Source: Ephydatia muelleri
Taxonomy: Eukaryota; Porifera; Demospongiae; Spongillida; Spongillidae
DNA length: 64,000 bases
NCBI GenBank assembly: GCA_013339895.1
Contig: JABACO010000022.1
Span: 62,001 to 126,000 of the forward strand
Direction of reading: 5' to 3'
Shown: piece by piece, positions 1 through 11,954 of the stretch
How positions within the stretch are numbered: the first letter of the stretch is position 1
Layout: the number at the start of each line of letters is the position of its first letter
Program-made: the position numbers and the translations under genes
Notes under the pieces: model-generated
Told to the model about the DNA's origin: nothing
The model's input: the letters and a program-made list of their open reading frames with translations, nothing else
Database searches by the model: none

Positions 1-129
1 GAGAGGCTGTGTCAGAAGATTGGAACACAGTTGACACTTGAGCTGGTTCAAAACAGACGAGTTATTCTGGCTTGCAACAGGTGGACAATGATCATGAGAG
101 AAGATTGGAGGAGGGGCAATCTTCCAAAG
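1..129 (+). CDS. Partial 3' end of a coding exon, unidentified gene
   Basis: An open frame runs from the window edge to a good splice donor (CCAAAG|GTAATC, donor G at 130). It reads E-R-L-C-Q-K-I-G-T-Q-L-T-L-E-L-V, followed by a Trp/Arg-rich stretch ending NLPK. The charged helical composition and clean donor suggest a real exon entering from the left. I do not recognise the family. The downstream frame in the putative intron has no protein-like character. Strand and donor are moderately supported; function is unknown. Confidence 0.4.
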
Positions 130-2133
130 GTAATCTATGAAATATTGGGTGTGACCCTTGGTTGGAGGCCTCTACCAACAGTTGATCTCCTCACATGTCC
201 TCTCTCAATTTTACTAAAGTGCTCACACACCTGCATGTGTGCATTATGAAGTCATGCATGCTAGAAGTTCTTAATTATGTATATGTACCTTGCATTCTTC
301 ATCGGTATGCTTCTGCCACTGAAATGGGATTATAGCACACCTGTGATGTACCCCTCTGTCAAAGTGTGGATGGTTCTTTGCATGGAATGCTTGCAGCAGA
401 TACAGAAACGTTCAGGATGTATGCTGATATCATCAGTAGAAGTGTTTATGCTAAATGCAATTTGCAGATTATTTTGCAATCATAGCTGGCTGCTTGCTTG
501 TGTTTACGCATTCTTAAGCGTTGTCCACACACTCTGCAGTGCTTGGGCACTTGTTGATGTGGTAATCCATTCCTGTAATTACATACATGTGCATTTGTTA
601 CAACAACCATATCGATTATTCGACTGCCTTGTTTGGGACGACAGAAAATTCGTTACTACTCTGTGAGTGATAATTCTAACAGCCACATCTCTCTTAGTCA
701 TTGCTATTTTAAGCTTACCTTCTGGATTAGTGCACGAAGTCCACTCTACGAATTTAGTAACCACCCCTCCAAAATGATTGCCGCGTGGCGTTATGTAAAC
801 AGCATGCGCATACCATTGTTGTGTGACGTGGAGAGTGCGTGTACAAGTGGCGATATAAATAAAATAAGTGCGGTGTTTGAATCAATTTTCGTATTTTGAT
901 TCGCTGGTTCTGCTGATTCGTTATCAGCTTCGAAACATGGATATGCAGTAATGAGGTGTCTGTTTTCAATTATCGACCGTAACGTTCTAATTGTAAACCT
1001 AATTTCCAGTCGCATACAACCGTGAAATATAGGACTATTACATTTTCCTACTGATAAGACCTTGTTTCCTTGCTTTTTACACCACTATTTGCCTTTGGAC
1101 AGCAGACCTATGCATTTTACATATAACTTGCAGCATAGAATAGACCCTTCCCTTTAGAACTCCGGATGTGACATCACTAATCAACGTACTTCACGAATTG
1201 GGTTAAGTATACGTTAATGAGTGATGTCACGTCCGGAGTTCTTAATGGGAAGGGTCTATTACATTGTACGAGCACGCACATGACGGTGTTCAAAAATAAA
1301 TTAAACGCGTGTTGTACCTTGTAATGAGAGAAAATCCGCTACCTATTCATTGGAGGACCTCCTATATTCTTTGCGCATTGTGTACCAGGCTGCGGAGCCA
1401 TGCGGACTATTTCCAAAATAGGTATAAGGTCATGCGTTTGTGCAAGTATAGGGATCTAATTATTGTGAGTGATTAACGTTGCTAGACTACTATATTGCTA
1501 GGTACTGTGACAAATCGCGTAATTGGGTCCGAAAATCGATGATCTAAAACTACGTCGAAAATTGGACGCGTATTTCGTAACATTGAAAAAGTGTATCGCG
1601 AAGAGAAGAAAGTTGCTCAATCACCTGCGAGGTTAGTCCGACTGCATGGCTAGATTTAGTGACCCGATTAGTTGCAGAATGAGACACTATCGTCTAATTT
1701 CGAGCTGGTTCTTGTTCTTTTTTTATTCGACACATTGAATTCGTAGCATTTTTTTGGGAACGAATCTTGACTCCGATTGTTAACCAATTATCACATGGTA
1801 TGTTTTTTTATTTAAGTTAGGCACTGAATCATTATACTACAAAGTATGAGGCCATTTGCATGATGCCCAAAGGGTGCTTTAACTACCCAGGCGTTTTATG
1901 TTGGCATGCATGAAAAAAAGAGCACAAATCCTTGTACTAATGTATCTTTGTGTTTGAACTAAGTTGGATAACCTGGATTCTCTGTCTAAAATGCATGAGC
2001 TCATTCAAATTCGGTTCAATAACGTTCTTTCTGACTACACTATTTATTGCACACCCCAATCTTCAATTAACTACGTTGTAAATAAAATTTCGTTCAAGAG
2101 TGAACTAATCACTATATTCCTATTGCTGTAACA
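130..2133. other. Intron or intergenic DNA, no gene seen
   Basis: AT-rich sequence with only short, low-complexity open frames. Apart from the foldback element at 1141-1258 I see no conserved coding signal, RNA gene or clear promoter. It may be an intron of the gene ending at 129 or intergenic. Confidence 0.5.
1141..1258. mobile_element. Foldback/MITE, 118 bp
   Basis: The ends are inverted copies: TAGACCCTTCCCTTTAGAAC at the left, and the reverse complement with a few mismatches at the right (ends GGGAAGGGTCTA). The arms are nearly 40 bp and also share the CTCCGGATGTGACATCACT segment. The flanks are AA on the left and TT on the right, so a TA duplication is possible but not provable here. 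There is no coding capacity. It is a non-autonomous miniature inverted-repeat element. Confidence 0.75.
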
Positions 2134-5100
2134 TTGCAATACGATGATGCCCACGCACTGTTCTTTTCAAGCCAAGTATTCATGTTTAATTACTTCATAT
2201 CACACACGTACATGTATGCACGCAATCAGTGCTTTTCGCTATTTAGAATGAAGACAGTTGCTGATCTCAGAATGCTCATTAATGGTTGTAAAAAGGATGT
2301 GAGTGAGGATGGATCCCTTCTAGCTCCGGATGTAACAAATGGCTTGGTGTTGTACATCAACTCCAACCTAAAAAATGCCAAACCTGTAGAAATAGCGAGG
2401 ATAGTGGCAAAACTAGCACCAAGACAAGATGTGAACATTAATGCATTGTGCGCCTCCATTAAGCGTGTGCTTCAAACTATCAATGACATGAAGAAGCATC
2501 TTGATAGAGCCTGGGAAGATGTTGTTTGTTTTCTGAAGCTGAAATTTGATTTACCTTTAAATGACAAAGAAGCAAAATCCACACGCATCAGCTAGTGTTG
2601 TCATGCACACTAGCCAAAGTGGCAGTTCTGGCTCCATAACATTGAATTCTACATCTGGCTGCACTAAATGTGGGGAAATAAAAACTTCTTTAAGGAAGTT
2701 GATTGCATCAAATAATGTTCTCAAAGTAAAGCTTCGATTGTTTCCAAGTGTCAAAATGAAAAACCAGTATCTTCAAAAAGCATTAAGAAGGAAGTCCAAC
2801 ATTGAAGATACACTACGTTCTAAATTGCTAAGTGCTAAAAGAACAATTAATACAAACAATTCAAAGATTAACAAGTTGAAACTGGAAAACCACTCATTAA
2901 AACAAGGTCAAGGAAGCGAATTATGACAGCTAAAACGATCACTTGTTGCATTAAGATATAAGTACTACAAATCAAAAATCTCCTATAAGATACATGAGCA
3001 GAAATGAAGAAGGAAAATAAGGAATTAAAAGAAAAAATTCGCCTAATGAAAATTGAAAATGATATGCTTCAATGCAATTTGGAGGAGTGGGTTCGTGAGG
3101 AAGAATCTTTAAAATGCATTAACGCTAAAAGCGATGATAAAACATATAATATTGCTTGTTGTAAAGCTGTCTATTGCTGTTTAGAGTACCATGTGCCAAT
3201 ATATAATATAAGTCCAGTTATTGAAGGGGTTTTAAGAGAGCTGGCAGGTGTAAAGATAACTAGCCTCCCAAACCCATCCACAGTTAATTGCTGTGCATAT
3301 GAATTAGGAGTATTAAGTGACTTACAAGTAGGAGAAATAATGTATAATTACAAAGATATTACACTTTCCTGGGATTCAACTACAGTTAATGGAGACCATG
3401 TTAATGAAATACACATAAGTGTTGCAGCATCACCTCCTAAATCATACATGTTAAATTGCAGGTGGTACCACAGATGACTATACATCACATATTTGTGAAT
3501 CAATTCATAATAGTGTTACTATGTATGCTGCTTTTCACAGTTTAGATTATGTTCACACCAAGTCAACAATAGTTAATAATTTAAAGAATACCTTATGTGA
3601 TAGAGTTGCTGTTAATCACTGTGTTGTGCAAAGTTTACAGGACAAATTAGAAATTGATTTATTGGAACTTAAGTGCAACATTTACCCTCTGGATGGCATA
3701 GCAAAGAAAAGCAGCAATGTATTGCGCACATATGATAACGACAATAGCATAACAAGTGATACCTTTGGCAGGGAGTGCTGTGCTGTAAATTTTATTATAG
3801 CGATGAATAAAAACAGGGCAAAGGTGATCCTGCTGGATTTAAACTATTTTTGAGACAGAATAATATAAAGTCAAGTATTATAGTTCGTTATGTTGGGAAT
3901 CGTTTCCATGTAATGTTTCATCAAGCTGGTGTGTTGTATTATTTACAGGAAAAGCTTTTGATGTATTTAGAAAATGTGTGCAATAGCAAAACTACTTTAA
4001 GGACAGCATTAATAAAAGATTTAAGAAACAATAAGATTCTACTACAGTTAAGAGCACTTGGGCTGATCGGGAAATTGGTCACTGGACCTTGGATGCATCA
4101 GTTGTATACAAATCAAGCAATAACAAACCTTGAAAGCAGTACGTTTATTAAGACTTGTCTACAGAATTTGAATGCCTTAAAGGAATCCCCTTTACTAGCT
4201 TTGCAAGTAAAAACAGATACATTTGGCGTACCGTTGAGTCCTAACTCTGAGCAGTATTGAAAAAACTACAAACCGCTGAAATTGAAGAGTTGGAAAAGAA
4301 AGAATTACATTGTATGCTGTGTTTGCTAATTGGAGGAATAGTAGATGTGATACAAAAACAACTATATGAATATTATGAAGGAAGTTTGGCACACCTTGAT
4401 CCATCAATAGCTCGGCAAACACTTTCTGCACCTGTTCATAACATGTTCGCTGAACACACACTTGGACTCGCAGATTACCTTTTTAGGAAAGCAACAAGTA
4501 TGAAGGTGGGATTTTTAGATAGTAAAGTTAAAAGTAAGTTAAACAAAACACTGCTATGGTTGTGTTCTCTTCCACTGGAAGAACAACATAGGATGGTAAC
4601 ATTTTGTATAAAACAGAGTACAAAAGTACGATATGCATTCCAAGTGCATGAGAAAAACATTGCAAGACTGCAAGAGCAACGACAAAAAGTGAAAAATCAA
4701 AAGAAGGAAGATACCTTCAAGGAGAAGCATTGAAAAAAAGTTACGCTGTCTTGTAGAGATGGAGCATAACTTGCTGAATGAGTTTCCTGAACTTTCACCT
4801 CATCAAGTAAGTATTATATTAAAAGTTTTGTCAGATACATCCTCCATACTTGGTCTCTACTTCGAACACCTTTGGTATGTGAACGAGAAGAATGTACTCT
4901 ATAATGGACATGTAGTAAGTGTGAAACCTTTAACAAAGTCAAAAGTTCCTAAAGTCATTGTATTCTACTGGAAATCAGATGAAGATGAAGAAGATGGGGA
5001 GAACGTTACAATGACAGTATATGGGCTGTTAGCAGATTACATTGCTGGTGACCTTAACTTAAGTGAAAATAATGTTGCATTGTACATAGTGTTGTGTTGT

Positions 5101-5145
5101 TATAATGGGATATTTGTTTTGCATTGTGTATTATTGTACTATTAG
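2134..5145 (+). pseudogene. Broken transposase-like gene
   Basis: Seven consecutive open segments in shifting frames (2134-2595, 2561-2926, 3004-3477, 3521-3853, 3850-4260, 4257-4733, 4759-5145) read as one protein interrupted by frameshifts, not by introns. Order: an N-terminal region, Lys/Glu-rich coiled coil (about 2690-3100), then a segment containing LSWDSTTVNGDHVNEIHI, then GTTDDYTSHI, PLDGIA, and a Lys-rich tail. The WDSTT and PLDG acids resemble metal-binding Asp residues of an RNase H-fold transposase, and I have seen this kind of protein in repetitive families of sponges and cnidarians. The superfamily is not identified. Flanking terminal repeats were not found. An alternative is a host gene with assembly indels, but five or more shifts favour decay. 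Confidence 0.5.
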
Positions 5146-5930
5146 TGTGATTTGTGTATATTTCACCACTTTGTACCATAATTCAGTGCATACAGCTATG
5201 ATACCAATTTGACAGAATAACCTTCTTTAACTTTAATACCAATGGTAAGTGTAAATGACTTATAGGAGCAGATTTCAATGCATCTCTCTGTATGTTATGA
5301 GTGAGTCATCGTAACTTAACGTTTTGGTTAAGTCTTTGCACTTAGTTGCATCTCTGCACTGATTATAAACTCAACCGGGACAGTTTTTGTTTCGCGGTTC
5401 ACGTACATTCGCGATCATTTCATATTACATCTTTGGAATAGCGTGGTGCTCGCAACGAAACTAACCACTATAAACATAAGATATCGTTGGAATGTATATT
5501 TTTTGCTCTTTCCAATGATGTATATTATGTGCCTTAAATAAAGATTTGAAAAAAAATGTCACTGTACCTAATATTGCGCGAGCCAACGTGCTTACACTTA
5601 TTGAAATACTCTCGGACCGTGATGTAAGCCGAAACGAACCGAAAGGAAGCGCCTCGATCTTGGATTTTTTTTTTTTTTTTTTGTTTTTTGTTGTTTGTTT
5701 GTTACACTTGTCAGGATAACCAATCGACGCGCGATACCAACAAGGAATTCTCACAGTACGAATAGTCATAACTTCACGCCCTACCCACCATACAGGCCCA
5801 CGTGCATGACCATAATTTATCGCATGATATGTATGATTTTCATCACCGGACACTGAATTGCAGTAGTTTGTGCAAGCCAACCGGAAGTATAGCTTATATC
5901 GATGCATCGGGCTGTGTACTAGCTTACACG
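5146..5930. other. Intergenic, 5' flank of the multicopper oxidase
   Basis: There is no gene. A run of about 22 T lies at 5664-5685 and short AT-rich segments are present. The open frame of the oxidase extends upstream to an ATG at 5802, but the stretch to 5930 lacks signal-peptide character and is probably 5' UTR. No TATA box could be chosen with confidence. Confidence 0.45.
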
Positions 5931-8321
5931 ATGCTGCTGCTTCTCTTTCTCTTATCTGGCGCTTATCTGATAGGGCTTTCTCGTCCCCAGGTAATTCACC
6001 AAGTCCCTTGCGACTACACCACCTCGTCGTGTCGTTGCAACCAGGCAGCCGATGCGTGCGAATTCAACCTGCAGGTGTTCTACCTTCAGACGTTCACCAA
6101 GTACTCACTGAAAGCAGATGGAAGCATAAACCCCGTTGATGGCTATGTCCATTACATTAACGAAAGCGGGCGACTGTCATCCTACGATGGAAAGGTCTAC
6201 GGAGCGGGATATACGGAAGCGGCCACGGTCGATGGGAAGACTTATAGACCGTTTATCGCAATAAACGGACGGATACCCGGACCTACCCTTATCGTGAGAG
6301 AAAACCAAACAGTCGTCGTTAACGTCACTAACAATATCCGCGGACAGAGCATCACGATCCATTGGCATGGACAGTTACAAAGAAACACTCCGTGGATGGA
6401 CGGCGTAGGGTTTATATCGCAATGCCCGATTGCAACTGGCGGATCGTTCCGATACATCTTCAAGGCCGAGCCTTCCGGTACGTTCTTCTACCACGGGCAT
6501 ATTGATGGGCAGAGAGGAGATGGATTGCAAGGTGCCCTCATCGTGCTAGAGAAGGAGCCTGAAACGACATACAGTGATATACCAGAGCAGCATACAATCA
6601 ACCTTCTCGATTGGTGGCCTCTTCCGTTCATCGACGTGTTTACTCTGCAACATTCCGCGCAGGAGGTTTATTACCCGTCAAGTGTTGGAGATCTCCCTAC
6701 TCCTGACCGCGATAAGTACACAGCTAGTATGCTTGCAGACGGTACGGATCATGGAATAATTCCATATTATTCGGGATTGATCAACGGTCAAGGTAGGCAT
6801 CGTGACATACCTTATAGCAAGACCAGATTGTCTACCTTTCGGGTTGATTATGGCCAGAGTTATCGCTTCAGACTGGTCGGAGCACAGATGCTGTACGCTT
6901 ACAAGATCTCCGTCGACAAGCACAAACTAAGTGTGATCTCAACGGATGGATTCTTTGTTCAGCCTGTTCACGCTGTTGATTACGTCATCGTTTACCCCGG
7001 AGAACGGTACGACTTTGTATTAAATGCCAATCAGGACCCGATGCAGTATTACTGGATCAGAGCCGAAACCTTGGAAGTAAACACCACTGGTGAGCTTCCC
7101 TACAGCTCACTGGGGAACGTGGTGGAAGCCGTTCTGTACTATTCCAATAGAACTGAGCCGCAGTCAACAGATTACGCATCCATCAGATCAACCCGACCTT
7201 CCTGCACGTCCTCTGCTCCTTGTGTAGCTGTAAACTGTCCTTTCCGATCCTTTCATCCTTCGTATAACACTACATGCATAAATGTCGATAGTCTCCGACT
7301 TTTGAAGCCAACGTCCCCTAGTGAACTTCCTTCAAATGACCCCACAGATGGCCAGGAGTACTTCCTCAACTTCGGATACAGCGGAGCGCTAGAACTACCT
7401 GATAACATCAATGGAAGGATTTTTGAGCTGCCACAGAAACCATTGCAAATTGAGACACAGCGTAGCACACTCAACCTCACCAAAATCCTCTGCCCTTCTC
7501 AACCATACGCATGTGGTGATGGCTGCGAATGCTTGCACATGTTGTCAATTCCTTACAACAGCACTGTGAGATTCGTCCTAGCTAACTTTGGAACGGAGAG
7601 CCACTCAATTCACATGCACGGACACAGCTTCTTTGTTGTTGCTGTCGGCTATGGTAGCTACGACGACACTAACAATTTTGTTAATGGCACCAACTTATCT
7701 CTTTCATGTAGTGCTGATGAAACAGATGCTCCTGAATTCAGTGATCAGCTTTGTACAACAATGCACTGGAGAGCAGGGCTCACTCCTTCTCTTAAGGTCA
7801 CAACCTCCACGCTTCGCAAAGATACTGTGGTCATCCCCAGTGGGGGGTATGCTGTCATTCAGATTGTCTCAGCAAGTCCTGGATTTTGGTTCATCCACTG
7901 CCATCTTGAGCCTCACCATATGTCAGGGATGGCCATGGTTCTTAACATTGCAGAGGAGTTGCAGAACCCTGCACCTTCTGGGATGACCACGTGTGGAGAC
8001 TTCACTTGGTCTTTAGCTGATTTTTATCAGAAATTGGATTTTGATCCCACAAAATCATCTCAGCCATTGACAACTACCTCTTCTTTATATTGTGCCTGTA
8101 TCACTACTACAGCTCAATTAGGATTGACCATTGCTTTTTCCATCTTGGGGTTTGTCATGCTGATACTGGTACCATGGGTATCATGTATTGTAGCATGTTT
8201 CAGGTTAAGGTCAAAACAAAAGACTTATCAGGCATTGGTGAATTATGATGCAAGCTACAACTTGTACGTCAATGACGATGAGCAGCAAGTGGTAAAAAAA
8301 ACTGACCATACGGAGAAATGA
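5931..8321 (+). CDS. Membrane-anchored multicopper oxidase (laccase-like)
   Basis: Intronless, 796 aa from the ATG at 5931, chosen because it begins a signal peptide (MLLLLFLLSGAYLIGLSRP); an in-frame ATG at 5802 would bury it. The three cupredoxin domains of a laccase-type oxidase are indicated by all four copper motifs in order: HWHG near residue 144, YHGH near 187 (families usually have HSH), SIHMHGHSF near 560, and the type-1/type-3 HCHLEPHHMSGM near 656, with the axial Met present. The copper ligands therefore look intact, which predicts one-electron oxidation of phenols, amines or metal ions coupled to O2 reduction. Many N-glycosylation sequons and Cys residues fit an extracellular protein. 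A hydrophobic segment at about 725-757 with a short basic tail predicts a type I membrane anchor, unlike secreted fungal laccases. The substrate is unknown. Confidence 0.88.
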   Translation: MLLLLFLLSGAYLIGLSRPQVIHQVPCDYTTSSCRCNQAADACEFNLQVFYLQTFTKYSLKADGSINPVDGYVHYINESGRLSSYDGKVYGAGYTEAATVDGKTYRPFIAINGRIPGPTLIVRENQTVVVNVTNNIRGQSITIHWHGQLQRNTPWMDGVGFISQCPIATGGSFRYIFKAEPSGTFFYHGHIDGQRGDGLQGALIVLEKEPETTYSDIPEQHTINLLDWWPLPFIDVFTLQHSAQEVYYPSSVGDLPTPDRDKYTASMLADGTDHGIIPYYSGLINGQGRHRDIPYSKTRLSTFRVDYGQSYRFRLVGAQMLYAYKISVDKHKLSVISTDGFFVQPVHAVDYVIVYPGERYDFVLNANQDPMQYYWIRAETLEVNTTGELPYSSLGNVVEAVLYYSNRTEPQSTDYASIRSTRPSCTSSAPCVAVNCPFRSFHPSYNTTCINVDSLRLLKPTSPSELPSNDPTDGQEYFLNFGYSGALELPDNINGRIFELPQKPLQIETQRSTLNLTKILCPSQPYACGDGCECLHMLSIPYNSTVRFVLANFGTESHSIHMHGHSFFVVAVGYGSYDDTNNFVNGTNLSLSCSADETDAPEFSDQLCTTMHWRAGLTPSLKVTTSTLRKDTVVIPSGGYAVIQIVSASPGFWFIHCHLEPHHMSGMAMVLNIAEELQNPAPSGMTTCGDFTWSLADFYQKLDFDPTKSSQPLTTTSSLYCACITTTAQLGLTIAFSILGFVMLILVPWVSCIVACFRLRSKQKTYQALVNYDASYNLYVNDDEQQVVKKTDHTEK

Positions 8322-9244
8322 GCGGTCACCAAAGTTGTAAAAGTGACATTTTTTTTGTTTCTGAGATTCCATTGCATGATTTCTGTTGTGCATATTTAGA
8401 AAGATGAAATGTTAAATTTTTTTAAACTGAATTATCCGTGATCCGTTTTTCTCAAGAATAAGGGCTATTAATAATGTACAGCAAAAACCTATACTTGATA
8501 ATTACTAACTAGTCCAAGATGATACTTCACTTATGGCAACGGAATCTTGTTGCTCAGTATCCTCTGTAATTACATTCTAAAAAAAAAAATACCCCCTTTA
8601 TATTGAAAGTTTTGGTCCCTGGAGGCAAAATAGTGCTTTCCGTAGACAAGTACATAAAATGCATTTTTCCTGACCTAATTAGTATTCCACCAGCTACAAA
8701 TAATGAGGATTTTTCACTTGCAGCAACAGATTTTGGTCCATTATACACCAGTGTGTTTTACTGGGGAGAAAACATATTTTTTGCCTTAAACCTGTCGGTT
8801 CCTGGAGGATTTTATATTATAATGGTCATTGGTGCTCATGATGCAATGATTACTATTAAAAATGACGGTCAATGCCATATACCCTCGCTCATCCCCGGCC
8901 CCATTCGGAATAATTAATAAGCATTATAATTGCATACTTTGACGCAAATAACAATAACAGCTCAATTTATAATTTCTGCAAGATATTTATAACTAAGATA
9001 AAACACCTCAAGTAGTGTGCGTTCATGATCTCTACTTCAGAAACAAGGTCCGTTACTATAGTATTATGGGACATGCAGACTTCTAGAATCTTCCTCACCT
9101 GATCAGAACCACAAGTGGCTCCAGTGTAATATCACGTGATTCAACGACACAGACACGCCGTGGCTCGTGTTGTGTGGGAAAACTCCTTGTTTATTCAAAA
9201 CTTCCACGCCTCCTTTTCGAGGGGAAAAATCCTCTGGTTCAAAC
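8322..9244. other. Intergenic; one weak open frame
   Basis: The 3' flank of the oxidase. An open frame at 8603-8917 (+, 104 aa) has a VPGG motif twice and is more protein-like than chance, but it has no recognisable domain or splice context. I treat it as unproven. No canonical AATAAA signal was found close to the oxidase stop. Confidence 0.35.
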
Positions 9245-9688
9245 TATAGTGGGGAACAGCATTGAGGAAGTATATAATTCATGTGGCTGTCCGGCGAAGC
9301 AGAAATATCAAGGTCCATACATCGATAGATAGTTATCTGAGATAATGGGATTAGGTTTTTACCCGATTTTATCGCTATTTAGAACTTGAATTTTTCAAGA
9401 TATAAAAACTAGCCTTTTTCATTACTACCGCGCGTTGATTAGATCCACGTAAAGAAATGTTGAAGAAAGGGTGAAAACTAAGAACGGAACATAGTAAAGG
9501 TGTCAAAATTCCTATGGGTTCCTCAAGGTCCATAGAGGCCGATAAAAGTGAAAAAAAAAAAAAATGAACGCGGTACCGAAATGAGGGATATATATTAAAT
9601 TATCGTTTGTTATCTTGAAGAATTCAAGTTCTAATAGCGCTAAAATCGGGTAAAAACTTAATTAATCCCAATATCTCAAATTAAAAAA

Positions 9689-11842
9689 CAGTGATGCCGC
9701 GGTTCGCCCGCCAACCGTCAAAACCGTCAAACTAGGCGATACGGTTGGCTTGACCGCGTCCGTGACCGTCAGGAAAAGTGAATAATTGAATCAGTTCGCG
9801 AACCACTTAACCGTCAGCCTATTGAGGCCAAAAACCGTGGGACCGTCAAAAATTTTGACGGTCAACTGCCGGTCAGACATTTTTGTTGGATAACCTAGGA
9901 CTGGGAACCTGTGAGAATTGACACAATGCAGCATTCATGCACGAAGTGACAATTCGATAACAAGACATACTCTGACACCGCTTTCCTGCCGGGTAGTTAA
10001 GAATGATATATTTTTATTTACACTATCTATAGAATACATGAGTAATATCACTGTTTATTCGAATAAAATTAATGGATTTTGTGGATTCGATTTTGTTGCT
10101 TGGATTTCATTTGCTGCGTGGATTTTAGTTCTGTGAGTGACGCGGGACTGACGCCTTTTAATTCATGCATTGCCTTTGGCTTTCTAGTGCACTATCGTTT
10201 CCTCCCGAGTTCTGACTTCTGAGCCAATGCCGGCTGGGTTTGGCTTAAGTCCTGCCGCGGAAAGGTCTGATCGACCTGAAGAACACTTAAATTGATTGTG
10301 CAGATTCTGCAGAAGTTTCATCTAGGGAGATGCTGTTCCCAATCACAATATATTTGCACTGGATGCATTGGCTTTGACGTAAGTCAACATTTTGGCATGC
10401 ATTACAAGTGCGAATTTCAACTACATCATGCATTCTGCTGCAGCTATGTACTGCTACCAAAGAGATCCTTGGGGTGGCACACAGGAGCGCGAGGGAGCAT
10501 AGAAGACGAGTTGAAGCGCTATATGCTTAACTGGCGCGTTAATGACGTCATGCAATGGTGGAGCGACCATAAAGCTATTAAACTTCCTTCGCATTGCTAA
10601 AATACTGATTTACCCATTCCGGTGTCCAGTGCTCACTCTGAAAGGGTATGCTAAAGCTGACCGCATAAGATGGCGGATGGATGCTGGCTGAGTCAGGCCC
10701 GTAGCCAGGTCGGGAAAAGGGGGGGTTCGAAAATAATAAATGTGGACCTAAAGTGGGCGTGGATCACCAAAAGGGGATGGGTGCGGAAGGGGGATGTGCC
10801 CCCTCCCGCGCGAAGCGCGGAAGCTTTTGGAAACATTGATTTTGCAACTGAATGCAAACCAATTTGCAGACACATGACTCATACCGCTTTATAACTCTTC
10901 ATTGTAATTTAGTAAATATAATTGCCAATGTACATGTAAGCGCTCATGCATAACTATATTCATAATCCATTTCGGTCGACATTTAGCCCCTTCTATGAGA
11001 CACCGACAATACTTCTGATCCAATGCTTAGTCATATAGGCTAGCTAGTATATTATACACACTGCAATGCATAATGGATGCACCTTGCTGCGTAGTGATTT
11101 CAGGCTCGTTAGAATCTGGCGCAACCATTTCACTACATGTAGTTTTGCACTTATCAGAGTGATCGCTACATTCGATTTCCTCTGTGGCTGCCGCTGTGGC
11201 AGAATTTGTTTCTGTAACTAAAGGATCCGACTGTTGCCCATCGCCCGTTGCCTTTCGTTTTACAGTTGGTAAGAACACATCAAGCTTCTGGCACAAGGCA
11301 GCGGGTAGTTCACGCTCTCTTTTTTTTTTGCTGGGAGCTTCGATCGGCGCACGCGCGCGAGTATTGAGTATGAATTAAAATTACAGTGTAAATTAATGAT
11401 TTCATCATAACTAGAACTAAACATGAATCAAGACCATATTATTAAATGCGGGAAAGACCAGGACTGGATTGGCCTAGCCGCCCAGGAATCGCCTAATCGC
11501 CTTATAGAGTGGCCGGGACCTTTACCGTACTTCCACATAATTGGACCTTTTCCCCCTGAGGGGGGGTTCGTTCGAACCCCCCGAACCCCCCTGGCTACGG
11601 GCCTGCTGAGTGGAAAGAGTAACGTTAAACACTAGAATCAGATGGTTATTAAATTTAATTCGTGCTGTTAGTTTGGACCGGATATCGACCGGGACCGGCT
11701 TGAATCCAGGCGGCCAACCGTCAAACCGCCACCGTGACCGTATTGGTAAAATCACTGTTCGTCCGCCAACGTGACCGTGTGGATCCGGTACGGTTAGCCG
11801 TGAACGTGACCGGATCGATAATAGCTGACCGCGGCATCACTG
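9689..11842 (+). mobile_element. hAT-type DNA transposon, degenerate, 2154 bp
   Basis: The terminal inverted repeats CAGTGATGCCGCGGT match for 15 bp at both ends and are flanked by a perfect 8-bp target-site duplication, TTAAAAAA (9681-9688 and 11843-11850), which is diagnostic of hAT. Subterminal ACCGTCAAA-type motifs repeat near both ends. A decayed transposase C-terminus lies at about 10491-10635 on the plus strand. It encodes EDELKRYM, VMQWWSDH and, after a stop, LPIPVSSAHSER, matching the hAT dimerisation block (WW..., then L.IP.SSA.SER). The element sits in the right arm of the outer foldback and is itself interrupted at 10694. Confidence 0.85.
10694..11605 (-). mobile_element. Inner TIR element, 912 bp, inside the hAT
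   Basis: Perfect 16-bp inverted termini (CAGGCCCGTAGCCAGG) are flanked by a 6-bp duplication, CTGAGT (10688-10693 and 11606-11611). A minus-strand open frame at 11027-11296 gives an 89-residue Ser/Thr-rich peptide beginning QKLDVFLPTVKRK, which resembles the N-terminal tail of transposon-derived zinc-finger proteins; the remainder is missing. The superfamily is uncertain because of the 6-bp duplication. It is the youngest of the three nested insertions. Confidence 0.7.
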
Positions 11843-11954
11843 TTAAAAAATACTATCTATCGTTGTATGAACCTTTTTCTGCTTCACCGGACAGCCACAT
11901 GATTATATATTTCCTCGATGCTGTTCCCCACTATAGCGGCAATGCTTAGATGTG

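Larger units (their letters stand above)
9245..11936. mobile_element. Outer foldback element split by a hAT insertion
   Basis: The left end at 9245 (CTATAGTGGGGAACAGC) recurs inverted, ending at 11936. The arms match for about 90 bp, including the GTGGCTGTCCGG segment and GATAGATAG. A second internal hairpin pairs about 9338-9400 (ACCCGATTTTATCGCTATTT) with about 9610-9675. Removing the hAT insertion (9689-11842 plus one TTAAAAAA copy) restores a compact foldback element of roughly 530 bp. It is non-coding. Confidence 0.75.

Noticed and set aside
8603-8917. 104-aa open frame after the multicopper oxidase as a gene
   Set aside because: Too little support: no domain, no splice signals, and AT-rich sequence that allows such frames by chance.
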